Assembly: GCF_003252725.1 (NCBI RefSeq)
Contig: NZ_QEPO01000002.1
Coordinates: 186,001 to 250,000 of the forward strand
Reading direction: 5' to 3'
DNA from: Haemophilus parainfluenzae
GTDB lineage: Bacteria > Pseudomonadota > Gammaproteobacteria > Enterobacterales > Pasteurellaceae
DNA: 64,000 bases
The position numbers were made by a program, and so were the translations under genes. The notes under the pieces are model-generated. The model was given only the letters and a program-made list of their open reading frames with translations, was not told the origin of the DNA and did not search any database. Shown here in pieces: positions 18,419 to 24,368 of this stretch. The first letter of the stretch is position 1. Every line of letters begins with the position of its first letter.

Positions 18419-18459
18419 TTGATTGGTTAAATTGTTGCATTACTAAAGTGCTTAGTAAT
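18419..18459 (+). promoter_or_regulatory. mdaB promoter with overlapping palindromic operator
   Basis: TTGATT (18419-18424), 16 bases, TACTAA (18441-18446) is a plausible sigma-70 promoter. A perfect palindrome, ATTACTAA-AGTGC-TTAGTAAT (18439-18459), covers the -10 region, the position of a repressor site. The mdaB Shine-Dalgarno AAAGGAG follows at 18476-18482. The regulator is unknown; a redox or quinone-sensing MarR- or HxlR-type repressor is a guess. Confidence 0.6.
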
Positions 18460-18487
18460 CGGTAAATTATCAGCTAAAGGAGCAAAA

Positions 18488-19066
18488 ATGAATATTTTAT
18501 TACTAGACGGTGGTAAAGATTTCGGACATTCACATGGTGAGTTAAACCACACACTTCACAAAAAAGCGAAAGAAGTTTTGACCGCACTTGGACACAATGT
18601 AAAAGAAACCGTGATTGATGCAGGCTATGGTGTTGAAGCAGAAATCGAAAAATTCTTGTGGATGGATGCCGTGATTTGGCAAATGCCGGGCTGGTGGATG
18701 CACGAACCTTGGACAGTGAAAAAATACATAGACGAAGTATTAACCGCCGGACACGGCAAGCTTTACCACAGTGATGGCCGTCATCGTGTCAAGCCGACAG
18801 AAGGCTACGGCACAGGTGGCTTGTTACAAGGTAAAAAACACATGCTCTCGCTTACTTGGAATGCGCCGATTGAAGCGTTCACCCGTGAAGGCGACTTCTT
18901 CGAAGGCAAAGGCGTGGATGCGTTATACATGCACTTCCACAAACTCAACGAATTTATCGGCTTGACCCGTCTGCCGACATTTCTATGTAACGATGTGATT
19001 AAAAATCCGCAAGTAGAACAATACCTAGCAGACTACCAAGCACACTTGGAAAAAGTATTTGGATAA
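18488..19066 (+). CDS. mdaB: NADPH:quinone reductase MdaB (flavodoxin-like fold)
   Basis: FAD-dependent two-electron quinone reductase of 192 residues, protecting against quinone and oxidative stress. The flavodoxin-like fold is seen in MNILLLDGGKDFGHSHGELN and the active-site stretch AVIWQMPGWWMHEPWTVKKYID. The later LSLTWNAPIEAFTREG is typical of MdaB. It has its own promoter and operator upstream and terminator downstream, so it is a single-gene unit. First gene of the accessory stretch after ssrA. Confidence 0.92.
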   Translation: MNILLLDGGKDFGHSHGELNHTLHKKAKEVLTALGHNVKETVIDAGYGVEAEIEKFLWMDAVIWQMPGWWMHEPWTVKKYIDEVLTAGHGKLYHSDGRHRVKPTEGYGTGGLLQGKKHMLSLTWNAPIEAFTREGDFFEGKGVDALYMHFHKLNEFIGLTRLPTFLCNDVIKNPQVEQYLADYQAHLEKVFG

Positions 19067-19086
19067 TTACAAAATATTAGTTTAGA

Positions 19087-19115
19087 AGGTGAGCATTTTT
19101 GCTCACCTTTTTTAT
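19087..19115 (+). terminator. mdaB terminator
   Basis: AAGGTGAGC / GCTCACCTT stem with an ATTTTT loop followed by TTTTTATT. Confidence 0.88.
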
Positions 19116-19176
19116 TCTTCTCTAATCAAACTTCCTAACGGAGAGAGGGAAGAGGAATAGACAGGCTTTAGATCAC

Positions 19177-19211
19177 ACAAGCGGTCTAATTTTGAATTGA
19201 ATTTGCAAAAA
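19177..19211 (+). repeat. Apl-type uptake sequence with extension, copy 1
   Basis: ACAAGCGGTC followed by TAATTTTGAATTGAATTTGC and an A-run. ACAAGCGGT is the uptake core of the Actinobacillus pleuropneumoniae clade rather than the Hin core. A second copy lies at 21219-21254 with one extra base. The two copies bracket the regulator and MBL gene pair. Confidence 0.7.
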
Positions 19212-19248
19212 TGCTTTGAAATCTGACCGCACTTTAAAATAAAAAGAT

Positions 19249-20202
19249 CTAAACATCCTCAATTTGAAACTGCTTACGCCATCGATTCGGTGAAATCTTA
19301 TGTTTTTTCAAGAAGTGCTGACGTAAGGCGGTATCGCTATGAAATCCACTTTGTTCTGCAATGTCAGTGATAGATAAATCTGTGCTTTCCAAAAGCTCTC
19401 TTGCTCGTTGTAGCCTTGCTTCAATTAACCATTGATTTAATGACATTCCAGTTGCTTTGCGAAAATGTCGGGTGAAAGTGCTACGGCTCATTGACAAACG
19501 TTCTGCAAGACTATCAGTCGAATGAAGTGCGGTCAGATTTTCATTTAAATAAGCAAGCAACGCATTGATATTATGATTAGGTGTGGAACGAGAAATAGGG
19601 CGTTCGATAAATTGTGCTTGTCCGCCTTCACGATGAGGGGGGATAACCAGTATTCGGGCAATATGATTGGCAATTTTCACACCATATAATTTACGGACAA
19701 TAGAAAGACAACAATCCATGGAAGCGGCTGTTCCTGCGGAGGTAATCAGTCGATCTTGTTCCAAATAAATAGGATTTAAATCCCATTTCACCTGCGGAAA
19801 ACGATTAGTAAAATCACTATCTCCCAACCAATGTGTGGTTGCTTTTTTGCCGTTAAGTAGGCCACTGCACGCTAACACATAGGCACCATAACATAAACCC
19901 ACCACTGTCGCACCACGTTGATATGCTTGCCGTAACGCCGTTAATAAAGCCTCACTCGGCATCACTTGAGTATCATGCCATCCAGTCATCACAACAATAT
20001 CGGCATTCTCTAACCATTCTAAACCACCATCTAAATGTATGTGAAATAGCGAGTTTGTCAGGTTGTCCGAATCGCTAACGATTTTACAGTCAAATAACGG
20101 CTTGCCGTTTAAATCCGACATAGAAAAAACGGAATATGCCATCGCAAAATGAATGGGCATCATTTGTTCATACACAATCAAAGCAACTGTGGGTTTATTC
20201 AT
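19249..20202 (-). CDS. GlxA-family transcriptional regulator (DJ-1/PfpI domain plus AraC helix-turn-helix)
   Basis: 317 residues from the ATG at 20202, which has AGGAG 7 bases upstream; a longer in-frame start is unsupported. An N-terminal DJ-1/PfpI-like amidotransferase-fold sensor domain (about 5-190) has the nucleophile-elbow region GLCYGAYVLACSG. A C-terminal AraC domain (about 225-315) has two helix-turn-helix units (LAERLSMSRSTFTRHFRKATG and ITDIAEQSGFHSDTALRQHF). It is divergent from the MBL-fold gene over a 141-base gap, the classic arrangement of an activator and its target. The ligand is unknown. Confidence 0.85.
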   Translation of the reverse strand: MNKPTVALIVYEQMMPIHFAMAYSVFSMSDLNGKPLFDCKIVSDSDNLTNSLFHIHLDGGLEWLENADIVVMTGWHDTQVMPSEALLTALRQAYQRGATVVGLCYGAYVLACSGLLNGKKATTHWLGDSDFTNRFPQVKWDLNPIYLEQDRLITSAGTAASMDCCLSIVRKLYGVKIANHIARILVIPPHREGGQAQFIERPISRSTPNHNINALLAYLNENLTALHSTDSLAERLSMSRSTFTRHFRKATGMSLNQWLIEARLQRARELLESTDLSITDIAEQSGFHSDTALRQHFLKKHKISPNRWRKQFQIEDV

Positions 20203-20298
20203 TTTATTTCTCCTACTTTGATATGAGCATAGCACAGAAGTGACCCGATTTTTATGTTTATTGGTCTTTTATCTATTTTTGCGCAATTTTGTTCTTAC

Positions 20299-20304
20299 TA
20301 TAAT
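20299..20304 (+). promoter_or_regulatory. -10 box of MBL-fold gene
   Basis: A perfect TATAAT lies 39 bases before the start codon at 20344. The matching -35 position (TTTTGC near 20277) is poor, as is common for promoters that need an AraC-type activator. This is inference. Confidence 0.5.
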
Positions 20305-20343
20305 ATGTTTATTCATTCAATAACGTATAGAAAAGGAAAAACA

Positions 20344-21216
20344 ATGAACTTAAAAACCTTAATTAGCACTACAGCATTGGCTATTAGCGCAAATACTTTC
20401 GCCGTAGATCTTGCCTCTAAAAACACTGATAGCTACCAACATATCCGCAATGCCACGGGTCGCCTGAACTACGCAGGGAAAACTTTTTTAATTGATCCGA
20501 TGCTTGCTGAAAAAGGACGTTATGCAGGCTTTGAAGGGACATTAAATAGCCATTTGCGTAATCCACTTGTGGAATTGCCGATGAAAGCAGAAGATACTTT
20601 CAAAGATGTTGATGCCATTATTTTGACTCATACACATGAAGATCATTGGGATGAGGTTGCACAAAAAATTTTACCTAAATCTATCAAAATTTTTGTGCAA
20701 CATGAACGGGATGGCGACCTACTCAAAGCGCAAGGTTTTACTAACATAACCAGTTTATCGTTAGAAAAACCGGTAGAGTTCGAAGGTATTATTTTAAATA
20801 AAACCGGAGGTTCTCACGGCACAACGGAAATGTACGCTGTACCACAATTAGCCGAGATCTTAGATGAGGAGATGGGCGTAATATTCCAAGCGAAAGGCCA
20901 TACAACGGTTTACTTAGTTGGTGACACAATTTGGACTGCCGAAGTAAACAAAGCCATTAATCGTTATAAACCTGATGTAATGATTATGAACACAGGTGAT
21001 GCGCGTACCTTAGCTTTTCCGAATGACGGCATTATTATGGGGTTACAAGATGTTGCTCATGCTCGCCAAATGCTACCGAATACAAAACTTATCACGGTGC
21101 ACATGGATGCGGTAAACCATATGTCTGTGTACCGTAAGGATTTACGCCAATTTGTCCAAGCAAACAAGCTTGAAAATGTAGTAATTCCAGAAGATGGTGA
21201 AACAGTGAAGTTTTAA
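20344..21216 (+). CDS. Exported MBL-fold metal-dependent hydrolase
   Basis: 290 residues from the ATG at 20344 (AAAGGAAAAACA upstream). A signal peptide is visible (MNLKTLISTTALAISANTFA). The metal motif THTHEDHWD is near residues 98-106, GGSHGTTEM near 157, and a GDTIW motif (bridging Asp) near 196, with a late VHMDAVNH. The layout resembles UlaG/beta-lactamase-like L family enzymes, but the substrate cannot be read from sequence. The divergent GlxA-type regulator probably controls it. The 3' flank carries the second Apl-type uptake repeat. Confidence 0.82.
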   Translation: MNLKTLISTTALAISANTFAVDLASKNTDSYQHIRNATGRLNYAGKTFLIDPMLAEKGRYAGFEGTLNSHLRNPLVELPMKAEDTFKDVDAIILTHTHEDHWDEVAQKILPKSIKIFVQHERDGDLLKAQGFTNITSLSLEKPVEFEGIILNKTGGSHGTTEMYAVPQLAEILDEEMGVIFQAKGHTTVYLVGDTIWTAEVNKAINRYKPDVMIMNTGDARTLAFPNDGIIMGLQDVAHARQMLPNTKLITVHMDAVNHMSVYRKDLRQFVQANKLENVVIPEDGETVKF

Positions 21217-21218
21217 AA

Positions 21219-21254
21219 ACAAGCGGTTTTAATTTTGAATTGAATTTGCAAAAA
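21219..21254 (+). repeat. Apl-type uptake sequence with extension, copy 2
   Basis: ACAAGCGGT, then TTTAATTTTGAATTGAATTT, GCAAAAA; the same as 19177-19211 apart from a single substitution or insertion after the core. It starts three bases after the MBL gene stop. Confidence 0.7.
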
Positions 21255-21278
21255 CACCTAAAAATTTGACCACACTTT
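21250..21278 (+). repeat. 29-bp direct repeat, left copy, flanking the mosaic island
   Basis: AAAAACACCTAAAAATTTGA followed by CCACACTTT. The right copy at 24209-24237 differs only by reading CCGCACTTT, an intact Hin uptake core. The pair brackets about 2.9 kb of mosaic sequence. Confidence 0.75.
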
Positions 21279-21284
21279 GTTATA

Positions 21285-21316
21285 AAAAAGCCGTCTGAAA
21301 TTTCAGACGGCCTTTT
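21285..21316. terminator. Neisseria-type DNA uptake sequence palindrome / terminator
   Basis: GCCGTCTGAA at 21290-21299 faces TTCAGACGGC at 21302-21311, two bases apart, with an A-run before and a T-run after. This is the 10-base Neisseria DUS arranged as a terminator. On the minus strand the longer form AGGCCGTCTGAA is present, matching the AG-DUS dialect of some commensal Neisseria. It stands right behind the 3' end of the oxidoreductase fragment on the minus strand. Confidence 0.9.
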
Positions 21317-21330
21317 TCTAAGAAATAATT

Positions 21331-21399
21331 TTAATTAATTCCTTCCACTAAAATTGCGCGGCCTGTTGTTGCGCCCAAACGGATGGATTTGAATGCTTG
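21331..21399 (-). pseudogene. 3' remnant of a medium-chain dehydrogenase/reductase
   Basis: Only the last 20 or so codons remain, reading AFKSIRLGATTGRAILVEGI then Asn and a TAA. The pattern (A/F..I..G...GRAI.V) is the usual C-terminus of zinc or quinone-type alcohol dehydrogenases. It is followed in the proper direction by the Neisseria DUS terminator. The upstream part is missing: sequence switches to the ABC ATPase fragment at about 21397-21404. The family call rests on a short stretch and is tentative. Confidence 0.5.
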
Positions 21400-21942
21400 G
21401 AAACGCCGAAATCGGGCACGATACGCAATACTTTCCGCAAAACGGGTTTTCTGTTTCAGGAAAACCGCCTGCCGGAAAACTTGACCGCGATGCAGAATAT
21501 CGCTATTTTTATGGACAAACCCGATGAAGGCGAAATCATCGCGCTGGCGGCGAAAGTCGGGCTGACTGCGGGCGATTTGAACAAATATCCGACCGAATTG
21601 TCCGGCGGCATGGCGAAACGGGTAGCATTTTTGCGCCTGCTGCTGTGCGGCTGCGATCTTGCCTTGCTGGACGAGCCGTTCGTCGGTTTGGACCGCGATT
21701 TGCGCGATATTTTGGTCGCCATGCTGGTGGAAAAAATCGAGCGGCAGGGCATGGCGTGTATGCTGGTAACGCACGACCGCTTCGAAGTCGCACGCCTGAG
21801 CCATGAAATCATGCTGCTTTCCACTAAGGGCATGAACGTGCAAAACGTGATTACCCTGCCTACGCCGCTGTCTGAACGCGATTGGGCTTTTGAAGAAGCC
21901 GTGGTGGCAAGAGAGTTTCAGGGGATTCATTATTATGAGTGA
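21397..21942 (+). pseudogene. N-terminally truncated ABC transporter ATPase, GC-rich
   Basis: The fragment starts at ETPKSGTIR, just upstream of the Q-loop (LFQENRLPENLTAMQNI). It keeps the ABC signature (LSGGMAKRVAFLRL), Walker B (LALLDEPFVGLD) and H-loop (LVTHDRFE), but Walker A and about the first 45 residues are gone. No proper start exists (a TTG happens to begin the frame), so it cannot bind ATP normally. Codons are strikingly GC-rich (GCG, GGC, CTG) compared with the AT-rich surroundings, and a Neisseria DUS lies 80 bases away. It is probably a Neisseria-derived importer-type ATPase; the substrate is unknown. The frame ends GIHYYE. Confidence 0.85.
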
Positions 21943-21956
21943 TAGGAATTTAAATT

Positions 21957-21969
21957 TCTGACAAACCTT
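21957..21969 (+). repeat. Direct repeat TCTGACAAACCTT, copy 1
   Basis: Thirteen identical bases recur at 22887-22899 on the other side of cadD. This copy follows the 3' end of the ATPase fragment by 14 bases. It belongs to a larger duplicated unit (see 22183-22243). Confidence 0.8.
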
Positions 21970-21980
21970 GCGGTTCGTTG

Positions 21981-22133
21981 CCCTCTCCCTAGCCCTCTCC
22001 CACGGGGAAAGGGGATCAGGTTTCTCAAAATCAGAGAGCCGTAGAATTGGGAATCAGATGTCAGGTAAACCTGAAAATGTTCAGGCTCGACAGCCCAATT
22101 CCCTCTCCCCGTGGGAGAGGGCTAGGGAGAGGG
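21981..22133. repeat. MITE-like palindromic element, about 153 bp
   Basis: Imperfect terminal inverted repeats of about 33 bp: CCCTCTCCCTAGCCCTCTCC at 21981 continues as CACGGGGAAAGGG, and is matched in reverse by 22101-22133. An inner pair (AATTGGG near 22046 / CCCAATT near 22094) extends the fold. It has no open reading frame of its own. It interrupts the first copy of the duplicated intergenic unit, so it looks like a non-autonomous insertion. The family was not identified; the arms resemble G+C-rich dispersed repeats seen in other proteobacteria. Confidence 0.7.
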
Positions 22134-22182
22134 TAAGCAAGCCGCAGGCTTGCCTCTTTAGCGAAAGATACGAATCTGTTAT

Positions 22183-22243
22183 CCGAACGCGATTCGGTTT
22201 TTGAAAAAGCCGTGGTGCCAAGGGGGCAGGGGATTCATTATGA
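22183..22243 (+). repeat. Second, decayed copy of the ATPase 3' end
   Basis: CCGAACGCGATT...TTTTTGAAAAAGCCGTGGTG...CAGGGGATTCATTATGAG repeats 21873-21938 (CTGAACGCGATT...CTTTTGAAGAAGCCGTGGTG...CAGGGGATTCATTATTATGAG) with small deletions and substitutions. Together with the TCTGACAAACCTT repeats and the later GGCTTGC..TCTT...AAGATAC...CTGT..CCG similarity (22147-22185 versus 22901-22937), it shows a tandem duplication of the ATPase 3' end plus its downstream spacer. Confidence 0.75.
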
Positions 22244-22251
22244 GGTGCTTT

Positions 22252-22866
22252 ATGTTTTCGACTGTGATTACTGCTGCTGTTTTATATATTGCTACAGCAG
22301 TAGATTTGTTGGTAATACTATTAATATTTTTTGCTAGAGCAAATACTAGAAAAGAATATCGAGATATTTATATCGGACAATATTTAGGTTCTGTAATTTT
22401 AATATTAGTTAGTTTATTTCTAGCTTTTGTTTTGAATTATGTTCCGGAAAAATGGGTGTTGGGTTTATTAGGTTTAATACCGATTTACTTAGGTATTAAA
22501 GTTGCTATTTACGACGATTGTGAGGGCGAAAAAAGAGCTAAAAAAGAATTGGATGAAAAAGGGTTGTCAAAATTAGTCGGTATTGTTGCTTTGGTTACAG
22601 TTGCTAGTTGTGGTGCAGATAATATTGGACTTTTTGTTCCTTACTTTGTGACTTTAGATCTTGTCGACTTATTAGTTACTCTTCTTGTATTTTTAATATT
22701 GATTTTTGTTTTAGTATATACAGCACAAAGATTGGCTAATATTTCAGGTGTTGGTGAAATTGTAGAGAAGTTTAGTCGTTGGATAATGGCTGTTATTTAT
22801 ATTGGTTTAGGGTTATTTATTATTATTGAAAATAACACAATTCAAACAATAATATCAATAATATGA
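22252..22866 (+). CDS. cadD: Cadmium-resistance transporter, CadD family
   Basis: 204-residue inner-membrane protein of the CadD family (LysE-like fold), which confers cadmium efflux or tolerance in Gram-positives. About five hydrophobic segments are visible: TVITAAVLYIATAVDLLVIL (with the conserved Thr-Ala-Val-Asp in the first helix), QYLGSVILILVSLFLAFVL, WVLGLLGLIPIYLGIKVAI, then ALVTVASCGADNIGLFVPYF with the conserved Cys-Gly-Ala-Asp-Asn, and two more. I chose the ATG at 22252 (GAGGTG at 5 bases) because it matches the usual family N-terminus. An ATG at 22240 is possible. It is AT-rich, unlike the ATPase fragment beside it, and sits inside the second duplicated spacer as if inserted as cargo. 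Confidence 0.85.
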   Translation: MFSTVITAAVLYIATAVDLLVILLIFFARANTRKEYRDIYIGQYLGSVILILVSLFLAFVLNYVPEKWVLGLLGLIPIYLGIKVAIYDDCEGEKRAKKELDEKGLSKLVGIVALVTVASCGADNIGLFVPYFVTLDLVDLLVTLLVFLILIFVLVYTAQRLANISGVGEIVEKFSRWIMAVIYIGLGLFIIIENNTIQTIISII

Positions 22867-22886
22867 ATGATACGGGCATTTGAGTA

Positions 22887-22899
22887 TCTGACAAACCTT
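22887..22899 (+). repeat. Direct repeat TCTGACAAACCTT, copy 2
   Basis: Identical to 21957-21969. It follows cadD by 20 bases and leads into the spacer before the nnrS fragment. Confidence 0.8.
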
Positions 22900-22986
22900 C
22901 GGCTTGCTTCTTCAATACAAGATACAACCCTGTCCGCCCAATAAATCCATATCCGAAAGCATCTTCATGCAGAATTAAGCCAAACC

Positions 22987-23100
22987 ATGAATAAGTTTTT
23001 CACCCACCCCATGCGGCCGTTTTTCGTCGGTGCGGCGGTGCTTGCCATACTCGGCGCGTTGGTGTTTTTCATCAGCTCCGGTGCCGTCATTTTGAAATGA
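22987..23100 (+). pseudogene. nnrS: 5' fragment of nnrS (Neisseria-like)
   Basis: MNKFFTHPMRPFFVGAAVLA, then ILGALVFFIS and GAVIL, is the N-terminus typical of NnrS, a multi-pass haem/copper membrane protein linked to nitric-oxide metabolism. Only 37 codons remain before a TGA created at the junction; a full NnrS has roughly 400 residues. It is GC-rich, like the ATPase fragment. It is joined at about 23098-23103 to the start of an ohr gene running the other way. No function is expected. Confidence 0.75.
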
Positions 23101-23193
23101 AACCAAATCAAAGCCAATTGAACCGTCATCTACTTGTGTATGGCCATCACGACCGCCGATTGCTGTTGCTGATGTTTTGTAGAAAATTTTCAT
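23101..23193 (-). pseudogene. ohr: 5' fragment of organic hydroperoxide resistance gene
   Basis: On the minus strand MKIFYKTSATAIGGRDGHTQ followed by VDDGSIGFDLV is the N-terminus of an Ohr/OsmC-family peroxidase. AGGAAAACATT precedes the ATG, so the native 5' end is intact. After about 31 codons the frame runs into antisense nnrS sequence. The two catalytic cysteines lie in the missing part, so it is dead. Base composition is closer to Haemophilus than to the nnrS piece. Confidence 0.72.
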
Positions 23194-23237
23194 AATGTTT
23201 TCCTCATTTAATATTGGTTAATATGTTTTGGCGTACC

Positions 23238-23270
23238 GCCGTTGAAAGTGAGTACATTATATTGAACGGC
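23238..23270. promoter_or_regulatory. Inverted repeat in the ohr-fragment / AraC promoter region
   Basis: GCCGTT (23238-23243) and AACGGC (23265-23270) face each other across an AT-rich core containing TACATTATATT. The site lies 54 bases before the AraC gene start and upstream of the ohr fragment on the other strand. A role as regulator binding site is inference. Confidence 0.4.
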
Positions 23271-23323
23271 AATATGAAGTGTTATATGATTTATTCAAAT
23301 TACTTGCCTATTCCTACAAAATC

Positions 23324-24187
23324 ATGTTCTCAACTGAAACGATAGAACGCTTATTACAAGTTATTCCACATAACGAACTCTATTCATCACCGATTAAAGG
23401 CTTATTTCTTCGCCATTCAGATCAACCATTTTGTTACGAAGGTATTATTCAAGAGCCGAGCATTTGCATCGTGTTAAGCGGAGAACGTGAAGTGCAGTTA
23501 GGCGAACAATGCTACCGATTTGATAATCAACATTTTATGTTTTGCCCAGTAAACATACCGATGCGTGGCGAGATTAAATGTGCAGAGCCGCAAAAGCCGT
23601 TTTTAGTGATGTCGATGAAAATTGATATTGAAAGCGTTAGCAAGATTTTATTAGCAAATCCAAACCTTGTAGATAATGTCCAACAGGGCGACGAAGGTTT
23701 TGCACAATGGCATCTGGATGAATCTCTCAAAAATGCTGTTGAACGTCTATTGCTCTTGCACGAAAATCCAAAAGATATTGAGTTTCTTGCACCGCTTATC
23801 CAACAAGAAATTTATTATCGACTCCTTACAGGCGAACAAGGTGGCAAATTTAAAGCCATGGTAAGCAATAGATCGCATACCAAAAAAATCGCCCAAGCCA
23901 CCCATTATCTGCAACAACATTTTAGTGAAACCATCACTGTGGAAACCTTGGCAAATCTAAGTGGCATGTCATTATCTGGATTTCATAGTCATTTCAAGAA
24001 GATAACCAGCCTTTCACCGCTACAATATCAAAAATCATTACGTTTGATGGAAGCCAGACGATTGATCGCACAAGAAGGACGAGGTATTACCGAAGCCGCT
24101 TACCAAGTCGGCTACGAATCACCTAGCCAATTCAGCCGTGAATACAAACGGTATTTCGGGCATGCGCCCAAGGGGGATATTAAATAG
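23324..24187 (+). CDS. AraC-family transcriptional regulator (AraC_N type)
   Basis: 287 residues from the ATG at 23324; a longer frame to 23279 lacks an ATG start. The N-terminal cupin-like AraC_N sensor domain covers about residues 15-180 (SPIKGLFLRHSDQPFCYEG, CIVLSGEREVQLG). The C-terminal DNA-binding domain is at about 190-287, with VETLANLSGMSLSGFHSHFK and ITEAAYQVGYESPSQFSREYKRYFG. Members of this type often control neighbouring oxidoreductases, here perhaps the ohr or dehydrogenase genes of which only fragments remain. The protein itself looks intact. Its ligand and targets are unknown. Confidence 0.85.
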   Translation: MFSTETIERLLQVIPHNELYSSPIKGLFLRHSDQPFCYEGIIQEPSICIVLSGEREVQLGEQCYRFDNQHFMFCPVNIPMRGEIKCAEPQKPFLVMSMKIDIESVSKILLANPNLVDNVQQGDEGFAQWHLDESLKNAVERLLLLHENPKDIEFLAPLIQQEIYYRLLTGEQGGKFKAMVSNRSHTKKIAQATHYLQQHFSETITVETLANLSGMSLSGFHSHFKKITSLSPLQYQKSLRLMEARRLIAQEGRGITEAAYQVGYESPSQFSREYKRYFGHAPKGDIK

Positions 24188-24208
24188 ATGGGGCTTAAAG
24201 ATAGGTTT

Positions 24209-24237
24209 AAAAACACCTAAAAATTTGACCGCACTTT
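24209..24237 (+). repeat. 29-bp direct repeat, right copy
   Basis: Matches 21250-21278 at 28 of 29 positions. This copy contains an intact Hin uptake core (ACCGCACTT) where the left one has ACCACACTT. Confidence 0.75.
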
Positions 24238-24250
24238 ATGATGAAGAAAA

Positions 24251-24278
24251 TCTGAAACGTTAATTTCAGACGTTTTTT
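24251..24278 (+). terminator. Terminator after the AraC gene
   Basis: TCTGAAA / TTTCAGA stem with a CGTTAA loop, followed by CGTTTTTTAT. Confidence 0.75.
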
Positions 24279-24368
24279 ATTTAACCAAGATTTTGTGAAA
24301 AACATTAAAAATGAGATAATTCTCAAACCTTTTAAGAGGCTTTATTGATAAAAATATTTGGAGAAAGC

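Noticed and set aside
21331-21930. Frame of about 199 codons on the minus strand over the ATPase remnant
   Set aside because: It is an artefact of GC-rich antisense sequence. Only its last 20 or so codons, a dehydrogenase tail, look real and are listed separately.
21968-22204. Frame of 78 codons across the palindromic element
   Set aside because: It runs through inverted repeats, has no Shine-Dalgarno and reads low-complexity Ser/Arg sequence.
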